In this document: one piece after another, positions 34,676-43,115 of the stretch | How positions within the stretch are numbered: the stretch's first letter is position 1 | How the letters are laid out: every line of letters begins with the position of its first letter | Assembly (NCBI GenBank): GCA_021776825.1 | Contig: JAJFFG010000007.1 | Coordinates: forward strand, 1 to 48,486 | Length of the DNA stretch: 48,486 nucleotides | From: Planctomycetota bacterium | GTDB taxonomy: Bacteria; Planctomycetota; JAJSAM01; JAJVHW01 | Direction: 5' to 3' | Made by a program: the position numbers and the translations under genes | The notes under the pieces: model-generated | Database searches by the model: none | What the model was told of the DNA's origin: nothing | The model's input: the letters and a program-made list of their open reading frames with translations, nothing else

Positions 34676-36063
34676 CGTGCTCCCCCGGACACCGTCTCCC
34701 GCGTGCGCGGGGGCGGCGTGTAGTGGCTCTGCGTGATGCGGATCTTGCCGGACGGCGTGTGCTCGAGTTCGTCGACGAAGCGCAGCACCACGGTGACGCC
34801 CTCACCCAGCGCATCGCGCGCGGCGTCCAAGAGCGGCTGCTGCAGCGAGACGTCGGGAACGCCGCCGTCGGGGACAACGCGCATCTCGACGTCACCCTGC
34901 GCGTCCTGCACCACCTGGAACGAGCCGACCCAGTCGAACTCCTTCATCAGGTGAGGGAAGAATACGCCCGTGAGCGTGCCGCCGGCGGACGTCCAGAGCA
35001 CATCGAGTTGACGGCCCTGAACGGCAGCGATCTTCGGATACGCGATGCCGCACCCGCAGGGACGCTGCTCGGCGGCGGTGGCCAGGTCCCCGACCTCGTA
35101 GCGCACCATCGGGAAACAGTCGTTGTCGAGGAGCGTGGCGAGGATGCGCCCCGTCTCTCCCGGCTCGGCCGGGCGCCCGTCGACGTCGATCTCGAGATGG
35201 ACGTGCGGCGAGATGATGTGCATGCCGTCGTGGGCGCTGCACTCCTGCGCCACGATGCCGAGCTCGCGACATCCATACCGGTCGTACACCGGCGCCCGGA
35301 ACGCCTCCTCGACGATCGCGCGCGACTCGGGCGATAGCGGTTCGGCGGACGAGATCAGCGCCAACGGGCGCAGCGGCGGACGGCCATCGGCCAGGATGCC
35401 GTCGGCCGCTGCGCGGAGCAGTGACGCATAGCCGCAGACAAGTCGCGGCTGGAAGCGATAGAGCGCGTCGAGCTTGCGCGTGAGCTGCTCGGGGGCCAGG
35501 TCGAAGCCGGCGAGGAAGAGGAAGTTGCGCGAGTGTTCGGAAACGCGCCGGATCATCTCCTGCGTCGTCGACTCCGAGAGAGGCGTGCCCCAGATCGAAG
35601 CCGTGCGCTCGCCGAGCTTCCAGCCACTCCACTCGTCTCCACGCCAAGCGGCCGCCGTTGCGGCGCACCACCACTCGTCGTCGTGGAAGTACGGCGACGG
35701 GACCCCCGTCGAACCGCCCGTCGTGCCGCGGATCAGGTCGCCGTGGTTGGTGTCGTCGCACAGGATGTCGTCGGCGTGCTGACGGAGCATGTCCTTCGAC
35801 AGGATCGGGAGCGCGGCGAGGTCCTCCGCGGTGCGCAGGTCGGCGACGTCCAGCCCCGCGTCGCGGTAGACACTGCGGAGGTACGGCGAAAGCGTGAACG
35901 CACGCCGAGCCACGCCGAGCGCCGCCTCGAGGCTGCGCCGGCTGATGTCCGCCGGGTCGTGACGTTCGGTCTGCCGGTACTCAGCCAGACGTGACCTGAC
36001 GCGTGGCCAGGTCCGTCTGTAGAGCGCCGGGAGCACGAGCTGCTCCACGATCTTCCTGTGCAC
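34672..36063 (-). CDS. CapK/PaaK-like adenylate-forming enzyme
   Basis: A 463-aa member of the phenylacetate-CoA ligase / capsular CapK family. It has the phosphate-binding loop RGTTGGSTGVPSPYF (about 112-126), the motif YDRYGCRELG (about 257-266) and, near the C-terminus, the catalytic-lysine segment TPSGKIRITQ. In surface-polysaccharide clusters such enzymes are thought to activate an acyl group for transfer; the substrate is unknown. The GTG start at 36063 gives an 83-nt overlap with the glycosyltransferase upstream, so a later start is possible. The stop overlaps the DUF362 start. Confidence 0.78.
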   Translation of the reverse strand: MHRKIVEQLVLPALYRRTWPRVRSRLAEYRQTERHDPADISRRSLEAALGVARRAFTLSPYLRSVYRDAGLDVADLRTAEDLAALPILSKDMLRQHADDILCDDTNHGDLIRGTTGGSTGVPSPYFHDDEWWCAATAAAWRGDEWSGWKLGERTASIWGTPLSESTTQEMIRRVSEHSRNFLFLAGFDLAPEQLTRKLDALYRFQPRLVCGYASLLRAAADGILADGRPPLRPLALISSAEPLSPESRAIVEEAFRAPVYDRYGCRELGIVAQECSAHDGMHIISPHVHLEIDVDGRPAEPGETGRILATLLDNDCFPMVRYEVGDLATAAEQRPCGCGIAYPKIAAVQGRQLDVLWTSAGGTLTGVFFPHLMKEFDWVGSFQVVQDAQGDVEMRVVPDGGVPDVSLQQPLLDAARDALGEGVTVVLRFVDELEHTPSGKIRITQSHYTPPPRTRETVSGGAR

Positions 36064-37195
36064 CCTTTCGTCCCTTCTCGATCAGTCCCAAGTAGAGGTC
36101 TTCATAGCGAGCCACCATCGCGTCGAGGCTGAACAGTGCTCGGGCGCGCGCCTGTGCGGCCGCGCCGAACAGGTTGCGCAGCGTCTCGGACTCGATCAGC
36201 CCTTCGAGGGCCTCTGCCAGTCGCTCGGGGCTCCGTGAGGGCACGAGCACTCCGGAGACGCCGTCTTCGATCACGTCGCGGTTGCCGCCGACGTCGGTGG
36301 CGACGCACGGCAGTCCCGCGGCCATCGCCTCGAGCAACGCGTTGCTCATGCCCTCGGAGAGCGAGGGCAGGACGAACACGTCGAAGGTCGTTAGCGCCAG
36401 CGGCAGGTCGTCGCTCCAGCCGACGAAGTGCACGCGGTCGTGGATCTGCAGGTCCCATGCGGCGGAGCGCAGTGCCGAGTTCTGGGGTCCGTCCCCGACC
36501 AGGACGAGGTGCGCGTCGGAGTGCGCGTCGTACACCCGCACGAAGGCGCGCAGGAGACAGCCGTAGTCCTTCACCGGGTCGTGCCGACCGACGGAGCCGA
36601 TGATGCGCGCGTCGAGCGGGAGCCCGAGCTTGCGACGCGCCGTCCGCTGCGCGGGTAGGTTGCGGAAGCGATCGGTGTCGACGCCATTGGGTAGCACCGC
36701 GAGTCGTCCGGACGCGCTCTTGACGTGCTTCCCGATCCACTCCGCCAGCTCGCCACAGACGGTCGCCACGACGTCCGCCATCGGGTAGAGCATGGCGCGG
36801 AGCGCTGCGCGGCGGCCCTTCATCTTCACGAGCTCCTCGACCTCGCGACCGTGCTCGCTGTGCACGGTCGCCGGCACCCCGGCCATCCGTGCCGCGGGGA
36901 GTCCCTCGATGCACGCGAAGCCGCGCGTGTGGACCAGGTCGGGCTTCAGCTTCCGCAGGAGCGTCATCAACTTCAGCGGGAACAGGGGATCGTTGCCCCA
37001 GCGCCGACCGACCGAGTGCACCTCGACGCCGTCGCGCTCGACGCGCTCGAGCAGCGCCCGCTCACGTTGGATCAGCACGAGCGAGAATCGGAAGCGCTCT
37101 AGGTCCATGCGGTTCAGCAGGTTCACGACACCGTTCTCGGTGCCGCCCCGGCCGAGCGAGTGGAGGAGGTAGACGACGTGGTAGGGGTCGGGCAT
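35981..37195 (-). CDS. GT4 glycosyltransferase, exosortase-system sugar-transferase type (A1)
   Basis: A 404-aa GT-B fold enzyme. The start YLLHSLGRGGTENGVVNLL (9-27), then GNDPLFPLKLMTLLRKLKPD and HTRGFACIEGLPAARM, match the pattern I recall for the PEP-CTERM/EpsH1-associated sugar transferases. The C-terminal donor-binding segment SLSEGMSNALLEAMAAGLPC holds the E-x7-E motif of family GT4. It is closely related to the gene at 40223-41434 along its whole length (paralogues A1/A2). A hairpin-forming ccgggc-aga-gcccgg sits about 12-27 bp before the start. Confidence 0.8.
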   Translation of the reverse strand: MPDPYHVVYLLHSLGRGGTENGVVNLLNRMDLERFRFSLVLIQRERALLERVERDGVEVHSVGRRWGNDPLFPLKLMTLLRKLKPDLVHTRGFACIEGLPAARMAGVPATVHSEHGREVEELVKMKGRRAALRAMLYPMADVVATVCGELAEWIGKHVKSASGRLAVLPNGVDTDRFRNLPAQRTARRKLGLPLDARIIGSVGRHDPVKDYGCLLRAFVRVYDAHSDAHLVLVGDGPQNSALRSAAWDLQIHDRVHFVGWSDDLPLALTTFDVFVLPSLSEGMSNALLEAMAAGLPCVATDVGGNRDVIEDGVSGVLVPSRSPERLAEALEGLIESETLRNLFGAAAQARARALFSLDAMVARYEDLYLGLIEKGRKGAQEDRGAARAPGALQTDLATRQVTSG

Positions 37196-37246
37196 GGAGT
37201 GAGCGCCCGGGCAGAGCCCGGTCCCACTCCCCCATCGGGTTTCTCA

Positions 37247-37265
37247 CAGTCTCAGATTGAGACTG
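37247..37265. other. Perfect 8-bp stem-loop between glycosyltransferase genes
   Basis: cagtctca (37247-37254), loop gat, tgagactg (37258-37265). It lies in the 206-bp gap between the B1 stop at 37402 and the A1 start at 37195. It could attenuate transcription through the cluster or terminate B1. It has no T-run. Confidence 0.5.
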
Positions 37266-37401
37266 GACGCCGAGTCAGGTTCGGTCTCGCCCTCCCGGCC
37301 TCGGATTGGCACACGCGTATGTCGCGGGGACTCGCGCGGCACGCGGTTGAGGACGCATGAGATGGAGAGGACCACTCCCCCGCCCTCGTCAGCAGCCCGC
37401 G

Positions 37402-38628
37402 CTACGCGGAGACGGCGACCGGTGCGGGCGTCAGGACACGCTCGTAGACGGCCTGGGTCAGCGCGACGTGGCGTGGCAGACCGAAGCGGCGCGCGACGTC
37501 TTCGCGACCGGCCTCGCCCATGCGGCGAGCGCGCATCGGGGCGTCGAGCAGCTCGTCGATCCGGGCGCTGAGTTCGTCGACCGAGCCGGGTTCGACCAAG
37601 AAGCCCGTGACACCGTCGCGAACGAACTCGGGCGGACCGCCCGCGTTGGTCGCGATGACGGGGCGCCGCGAGGCCATGGCTTCGGCGATCACCATCCCGA
37701 AGGGCTCGGGCTGGATCGAGGCGTGGACGCAGACGTCGATGGCGGAGAGCACGGCCGGGACGTCGTCGCGGTGACCGACGAGATGGAGGCGGTCTCCGAT
37801 CCCGAGCTCCGCGATGCGCGTGCTCAGCTGGGTGCGATAGTCGGCGTTCGCGCCCTCAGGCACGTCGCCGACGATGACGGCGTGCGCTTCCGGGTGGTTC
37901 TCGAGGGACCGTGCGGCCGCCTCGATGAACACGTGCTGGCCCTTCCACGAGAGCAGACAGCCGAGCATGCCGATCAGCGGCGCGTCCGAGGGCACACGCA
38001 GCGAGGCCCGCACGTCGTCCCGCGCGTGATCGCCGCCATAGAGATCCACCTCGACCGGACAGTACGTGGTCGTGATGTGGCTCTCGTCGATGCCGAGCTC
38101 CAGGAGATCGGAGGCCACGGCGTGGGAGTCGGGCATGAAGTGCGCGATCCGCTTCGCGAGGCGACGGATGTCCCACGAGTGCCAGTCGAACCCGTGCTCC
38201 TTGACCACACACGGCACGTCGAGCCGCTGCGCGAGGAGTACGCCGCCCATATTGACGGTGACGTTGTTGTTCAGATGAACGAGTTGCGTGCCCCACTCGC
38301 GTGCGATCGGCTCGAGTTCCTCGGCGTAGCGGCGCGCTCGGTTCCACGCGTTCAGCGACGCGCGGGGCGCGTTGGCGAACTTCTGGGCGATGCGGCCGAT
38401 CCGGGATGGTGCCCGCGGCGGCGCGATCCAGCGACGTGGCAGCGGTCGGACCTCGACGCGGACTCCGGACGGGCCGAACTCGGCGATGTGCTCCCGCTGG
38501 GACTCGCAAGCGACGACGACCAGCGGCTCGAAACGCGTGCGGTCGAGGCCCTTCAAGAGCCGGGTCAGCGCGACCGTCGAACCGCCGAACCCGAAGCTGC
38601 TCTCGATCAGGAGGAGTCGCGTAGGCAT
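37402..38628 (-). CDS. GT4 glycosyltransferase (B1)
   Basis: A 408-aa GT-B fold enzyme. The N-terminus RLLLIESSFGFGGSTVALTR carries the acceptor-side Gly loop; later come GCLLSWKGQHVFIEAAARS and the donor-binding segment ASIQPEPFGMVIAEAMASRR with E-x7-E. Clearly paralogous to the gene at 38966-40216 (B2). ATG at 38628 chosen because homology to B2 begins just after it; upstream ATGs lie in unsupported sequence. It probably adds one sugar in repeat-unit assembly at the cytoplasmic face. The gap upstream of it (38629-38965) holds transposon debris, so it may need its own promoter. Confidence 0.8.
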   Translation of the reverse strand: MPTRLLLIESSFGFGGSTVALTRLLKGLDRTRFEPLVVVACESQREHIAEFGPSGVRVEVRPLPRRWIAPPRAPSRIGRIAQKFANAPRASLNAWNRARRYAEELEPIAREWGTQLVHLNNNVTVNMGGVLLAQRLDVPCVVKEHGFDWHSWDIRRLAKRIAHFMPDSHAVASDLLELGIDESHITTTYCPVEVDLYGGDHARDDVRASLRVPSDAPLIGMLGCLLSWKGQHVFIEAAARSLENHPEAHAVIVGDVPEGANADYRTQLSTRIAELGIGDRLHLVGHRDDVPAVLSAIDVCVHASIQPEPFGMVIAEAMASRRPVIATNAGGPPEFVRDGVTGFLVEPGSVDELSARIDELLDAPMRARRMGEAGREDVARRFGLPRHVALTQAVYERVLTPAPVAVSA

Positions 38629-38664
38629 GAACCGGCCGAGCATACGGGGCACGGGCCATGGCAC

Positions 38665-38728
38665 GCTAGCAGGCCGTCGGAGTTGCGGCCTCGACGGGCC
38701 GCGCGAGTTGGCGCGACAGCCTGCTAGC
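38665..38728. repeat. 10-bp inverted repeats flanking a 44-bp spacer
   Basis: gctagcaggc (38665-38674) and gcctgctagc (38719-38728) are perfect inverted repeats. They lie just upstream of the B1 start and close to the transposase remnant at 38842-38934, so they may be a relic terminus of that element or a small derivative of it. Confidence 0.55.
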
Positions 38729-38841
38729 CATAGGCCGACTGGGTGGCGAGCGGCGGCGAATTGCGGCGCCCAGGGGCCGATGCGGGCCGATGCGGGCGCC
38801 CCGGAGCGGACCTGTCGCCGACTCCGCCTCGTAGCAACTGC

Positions 38842-38934
38842 TCACGCCCTCGCACCGGCCAGTTTCAGCGAGTTGTGCGCCGTGCAGAGCCTCGCCGTGC
38901 AGAGCCTGGTCCACTCCGCCGAGACCTTCTCGCG
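38842..38934 (-). pseudogene. C-terminal remnant of an IS1182-type transposase
   Basis: On the minus strand the last 30 codons before the stop at 38842-38844 read REKVSAEWTRLCTA, then RLCTAHNSLKLAG. This resembles the conserved end of IS1182-type transposases (EW.LLCTAHNLLKL). A 15-bp tandem duplication (38879-38893 and 38894-38908, gccgtgcagagcct plus one base) has doubled the LCTA part. Nothing else of the transposase is recognisable. It lies in the gene-free stretch 38629-38965, which otherwise holds only the inverted repeats at 38665-38728 and a short gggccgatgc tandem near 38773-38793. Confidence 0.55.
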
Positions 38935-38965
38935 GCCCGGTGCAGGAGCCGCCGGAAGATCGTAC

Positions 38966-40216
38966 TCAGGCGCGATCGGCGTCGGCAGCGAGGACGGCCG
39001 AGTAGACGGCCTCGTGGGCGTCGACGTGCGTCTGGAGGCCGAAGCGTGCGGCGACGTGGTCGTGGCCCGCCGCCGCGAGTCGCTGCGCCGCCTTGGGCTC
39101 CTCGAGGAGCGTCTGGATCGCGGTCGCGAGGTCCTCAGCGTCACCTGGCTCGTGGAGCAGGCCCGTCTCGCCGTGCAGGACGTACTCGGGTGGCCCGCCT
39201 GCCCGAGCGGCGATCACGGGCACGCGAGTGGCCATGGCCTCGGCGATGACCGTCCCGAAGGGCTCCGGCGACGTCGAGGCGTGGACGAAGACATCGAGGC
39301 TGCGGAGCATCCGCGGGACGTCGTCTCGGTGACCTGTGAACAGCACGCGGTCGGCGATGCCGAGGCGCTCGGCCGTCGTCGTCAGGCCCTTGGAGAACTC
39401 ACTCGGCTCACCGTCGGGCGTATCGCCGACGACCAACGCCCGCGCGCCCGGGTGGCGCTGCAAGACGCGGTGCATGGCCTCGAGGAAGACGCCCTGACCC
39501 TTCCAGTCGACCAGGCAACCGATGATGCCGACGAGCGGCGCGTCACCCGGGAGTCCCAGCTCACGCCGGATCGCCGCGGGATCCTCGCTCACCTCGTACT
39601 TCGCGAGATCCACGGTGCAGTACGTCACGGTCATCTGATCGCGCGAGGCACCGAGGTCGACCAGCGCACCGCAGACGGCGTCGCTGTCCGGGACGTACCA
39701 GTCGACCATCGCGGCCAGCCGCCGGTTGACGGGGGAGGCCCACTCGAACCCACGCTGCTTCACCACCACCGGCACACGCAGCCAGCGGCTGAGCAGGATG
39801 CCGGCCATGTTGATGGACACGCTGTTGTTGACGTGCACGAGCCCGATGTCGCGACCCGCCGCGAAGCGATGGAGCCGGCGGATGTAGGACAGAGTGCGCC
39901 ACGCGAGGTCGACGCGCGAGAGCATCGGCAGGCGTGGTGATGGGACGGGGACGATCTCGCAATCAACCCCCGTGCCGGGGCCGACCACGCCACTCCGGAT
40001 GAGGAACTCACGTTGCGTCGGATGCGCGACGACGACGTGGGGCGTGAAGCGTTCGCGATCGAGTCCTGCCACGAGCCGAGCCAGTCCGACGGTGGACCCC
40101 CCGAACCCGCTGCTCGACTCGATGAACAGGAGGTTCGCCGGCGAGCCGCCGCCGCGGAGCTGCACCTGCGATGCGGCGTCGCGGAGCGAGGAGGCGGCGC
40201 GCGTGGACGAGGTCAT
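38966..40216 (-). CDS. GT4 glycosyltransferase (B2)
   Basis: A 416-aa GT-B fold enzyme and the paralogue of B1. It has NLLFIESSSGFGGSTVGLAR (about 28-47), VGIIGCLVDWKGQGVFLEAM, and the donor-binding ASTSPEPFGTVIAEAMATRV with E-x7-E. The first ~27 residues (MTSSTRAASSLRDAASQVQL...) have no counterpart in B1. It starts 6 bp after the stop of A2, so A2 and B2 form a tight pair. Confidence 0.8.
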   Translation of the reverse strand: MTSSTRAASSLRDAASQVQLRGGGSPANLLFIESSSGFGGSTVGLARLVAGLDRERFTPHVVVAHPTQREFLIRSGVVGPGTGVDCEIVPVPSPRLPMLSRVDLAWRTLSYIRRLHRFAAGRDIGLVHVNNSVSINMAGILLSRWLRVPVVVKQRGFEWASPVNRRLAAMVDWYVPDSDAVCGALVDLGASRDQMTVTYCTVDLAKYEVSEDPAAIRRELGLPGDAPLVGIIGCLVDWKGQGVFLEAMHRVLQRHPGARALVVGDTPDGEPSEFSKGLTTTAERLGIADRVLFTGHRDDVPRMLRSLDVFVHASTSPEPFGTVIAEAMATRVPVIAARAGGPPEYVLHGETGLLHEPGDAEDLATAIQTLLEEPKAAQRLAAAGHDHVAARFGLQTHVDAHEAVYSAVLAADADRA

Positions 40217-40222
40217 GCCGCC

Positions 40223-41434
40223 CTACTTCGTCCCGACCTTGGCTTCGCTGCGCACGGAAGTCGGTGCGACGGGAACGGGCGGGAGGACCGGCGTGAGCGG
40301 CGTGCGGAGTCGCTTCTCGATCGCACCGAGGTAGAGGTCCTCGTAGCGAGCGACCATGGCATCCAGGCTGAACTGGGCGGTGACGCGGGCGCGACCGGCC
40401 TCGCCCATCTGCTGGCGGAGCGCGGCGTTCGACACCAGGCGCTCGAGCGCGGCGCCGAGCCGTTCGGGGTTCGACGGCGGCACCAGCAGTCCCGTCGTGC
40501 CCTGATCGATGAGTTCGCCGTTGCCGCCCACCTCGGTCGCCACGCAGGGCAGTCCGGCGGCCATGGCCTCGAGGAGCGCGTTGCTCATGCCCTCCGTCAA
40601 CGACGGGAGGACGAACACATCCGTCGCCGCGAGGATGTTCTGGATGTCGTCACTCCAACCCAGGAAGTGGACGTCGCCGGCGATCCCGAGTGCGTCCGCG
40701 GCGTTGCGTAGCGCGGCGTTCTGCGGGCCGTCGCCGGCGAGCAGGAGGCGAACCCCCTTGCGTTGCGAGCGAATGCGCGCGAACGCCCGGAGCAGAGAGC
40801 CGTAGTCCTTCACGGGATCGTGCCGACCCACCGAACCGATGACCGTCGCGTCGGACGGCAGGCCGAGCTCACGCCGGGCGGTCTCCTTGCGCGGCAGCGA
40901 TCGGAACCGACGGAGATCCACGCCGTTGGGCAGACACGCGATCTTGTCGGCGGGTGTCTTGACCTGAGCGAGGATCGAGTTGCGGAGCTCCTCGGAGACG
41001 GTCACGACGAGATCGGTCATGCGGTAGAGCACGCGACGCAGCGCCGCGCGGCGGATCTTCATCCGGTGGACCTCGTCCGCATCGCGACCATGCTCGCTGT
41101 GGATCACCGCAGGCACGCCCCCGAGGCGAGCCGAGGCGACGCCCTCGATGCAGGAGAACCCGCGCGTGTGGACGAGGTCCGGCTTGAGCCTGCGGAACAG
41201 CGTCATCAGCTTGATCGGGAATAGCGGATCGTTCCCCCATCGGCGGCCGACGGTCACCACGGGGATCCCGACCCGATCCACGCGGTCCAGCATCTCGCGG
41301 TCGCGCTTGATGAGGGCGAGCGTGAAGCGGAAGCGCTTCGGGTCCATCCGGTTGATCAGGTTGACGACGCCGTTCTCGGTGCCGCCTCGCCCGAGCGAGT
41401 GGAGGAGGTAAAGGACGTGGTAAGGCTCAGCCAT
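40223..41434 (-). CDS. GT4 glycosyltransferase, exosortase-system sugar-transferase type (A2)
   Basis: A 403-aa paralogue of A1. It has YLLHSLGRGGTENGVVNLIN at the N-terminus, GNDPLFPIKLMTLFRRLKPD, IGSVGRHDPVKDYGSLLRAF, and donor-binding SLTEGMSNALLEAMAAGLPC. The DNA just before the two starts is also alike (ctctgg/cgctcac patterns), so the duplicated unit included the leader. It is likely to act with B2. The 82-bp gap to the flippase upstream has no clear promoter. Confidence 0.8.
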   Translation of the reverse strand: MAEPYHVLYLLHSLGRGGTENGVVNLINRMDPKRFRFTLALIKRDREMLDRVDRVGIPVVTVGRRWGNDPLFPIKLMTLFRRLKPDLVHTRGFSCIEGVASARLGGVPAVIHSEHGRDADEVHRMKIRRAALRRVLYRMTDLVVTVSEELRNSILAQVKTPADKIACLPNGVDLRRFRSLPRKETARRELGLPSDATVIGSVGRHDPVKDYGSLLRAFARIRSQRKGVRLLLAGDGPQNAALRNAADALGIAGDVHFLGWSDDIQNILAATDVFVLPSLTEGMSNALLEAMAAGLPCVATEVGGNGELIDQGTTGLLVPPSNPERLGAALERLVSNAALRQQMGEAGRARVTAQFSLDAMVARYEDLYLGAIEKRLRTPLTPVLPPVPVAPTSVRSEAKVGTK

Positions 41435-41516
41435 GGTGTGAACGCCAGAGCGGGGCTCCGGTTCCGAGTCCTCATCGGTTGCGGCGCCCGTCGGTGTTGA
41501 GCCTGTTCTTGGCGCG

Positions 41517-43049
41517 TCAGGCTCGGCCGAAGCGCTTCTTCAGCGCGGCGAGCCGCTCGGCGACCTGCTTGCGAGCCGCCCGAACGTCGTCCATCGTGAC
41601 CGCGCCGCAGAGGGGCGCGGCGATCGCGAAGGCCAGCGTGAAGACGACGCAGCCCGTCACAATCCGCGGGAAACGCTGCCAGTAGTCGAACGTCGCGCGC
41701 GTCAGCACCAGGTGGGTCGCGCCCCACGACAACGCCGCCGCGGCGGAGAGCCGCACGAGAGCGGACCAGTCCATGATGTCGTTCCACCCCACGCGGAGGT
41801 GGCGCTTGACGAGCGTGCCCGCGACGCACCAGTTGGCGATCAGCGTGCCCAACACGACGCCCGGAGCGGCGCCTGCCCAGCCGTAGGCGAGCGAGAAGAC
41901 GAGGACCAGCGCAACCGAGAGCACGAGGTTTGCGAAGGCGACGAGGACCGTCGGGCGAGCTGCACCCGTGTTCTCCATGAGCACCTGTGGCAGGAAGATG
42001 CGCACGAGCATCAGCGCCGTGTACCAGCGGAACACGGGGATGCTCTGCGGGTAGTTGGGATAGACCCACAGGAAGAGGTCAGACGCGACCGCCTCGACCA
42101 TGCCGACGATCGGCACTGTCAGGATCGCCACGGTGCGACACGTGCGGCGCCAGAGGTAGAGCAGCTTGCCCACCTCCTCGTCGGCGTGGAGGCGACTGAG
42201 CGTCGGGGCGATCAGGCTGAGCAGCGTGAACGCGATCGCGCCGATCACCGGTGGCTCCATTGCGCCGCGGAAGTACTCCGCCTTGATGGCGTCGCTCTTG
42301 AACACGCCAGGGATCCAGAACCCGTCGACGCGGGCGGCGAGCAGGCTGATGCCGGTGGCCATCACGACGGGCGTGGCGAACGCCATGATCTCGCTCATGG
42401 AGGTCGGTGGGCGGCCGTGCGTCGGCTTCGGTGCCGGTGCGAGCATCCACCACAACGCGGCCAACGCCTGCACGCTGGTGGCGCCGAGGAGGCCGCGAAG
42501 GGCCCACGTGAGCTCGAGCCCCGGCGGTGCGAACGCCAACGCACCGCCGATACCCAGCAGCAGTGCCGTCGCAACGCAGAGCAGAACGAGCGCGAACCCG
42601 CGTCGCACGCCGCGAGCGAGCATCACCTGTTCCGCCGCGGTGTAGGGGAACGAGATCCCCACCACGAGCCCGATGATGACGTGGTGCTCGACGAGCAGCG
42701 CGTCATCCGGGTCGAAGATCGCGAGCGACTCCGGCACGAGCGCGAAGAGCCCCGCGATGAGGAAGGCGACGCCGAGCTGCACCGCCGCCACACTGCGCAG
42801 GAGCTTCTGCGGTGCGCCGGTACGCGGCAGGAAGAAGATCACCGCCTTCCCGGCGGCGGCGCTCACGAAGAGCGGCAGCACCGACGAGAGGAACGTGGCG
42901 TGGAGATAGACCCCGTACTCGGGCTTCGTGAGGAGTCGCGAGAGCGGGATCGAGAGGACGAACACCACGGCCATCTGGACCGTGCGTGCGCCGGTGATGA
43001 GCGCAGCAGCGTTCGTCAGGCTGGTCTGCTGCTTCTCGCCGTCCCCCAT
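41517..43049 (-). CDS. Wzx/MATE-type polysaccharide flippase
   Basis: A 510-aa protein with twelve or so membrane helices and few conserved polar residues, starting with TNAAALITGARTVQMAVVFV and the family-typical SIPLSRLLTKPEYGVYLHAT. It should flip a polyprenyl-linked glycan across the inner membrane. The C-terminal ~45 residues are a cytoplasmic basic helix (DDVRAARKQVAERLAALKKR). It heads the glycosyltransferase run, 82 bp before A2, and is the key piece that makes this a Wzx-dependent export locus. Confidence 0.8.
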   Translation of the reverse strand: MGDGEKQQTSLTNAAALITGARTVQMAVVFVLSIPLSRLLTKPEYGVYLHATFLSSVLPLFVSAAAGKAVIFFLPRTGAPQKLLRSVAAVQLGVAFLIAGLFALVPESLAIFDPDDALLVEHHVIIGLVVGISFPYTAAEQVMLARGVRRGFALVLLCVATALLLGIGGALAFAPPGLELTWALRGLLGATSVQALAALWWMLAPAPKPTHGRPPTSMSEIMAFATPVVMATGISLLAARVDGFWIPGVFKSDAIKAEYFRGAMEPPVIGAIAFTLLSLIAPTLSRLHADEEVGKLLYLWRRTCRTVAILTVPIVGMVEAVASDLFLWVYPNYPQSIPVFRWYTALMLVRIFLPQVLMENTGAARPTVLVAFANLVLSVALVLVFSLAYGWAGAAPGVVLGTLIANWCVAGTLVKRHLRVGWNDIMDWSALVRLSAAAALSWGATHLVLTRATFDYWQRFPRIVTGCVVFTLAFAIAAPLCGAVTMDDVRAARKQVAERLAALKKRFGRA

Positions 43050-43115
43050 GGCCCGTTCATCGGCCGTGGGGTGGTGCGCGCTTGCGCTCCGAAACGGTTC
43101 CGCCGCTCTTCCCGA

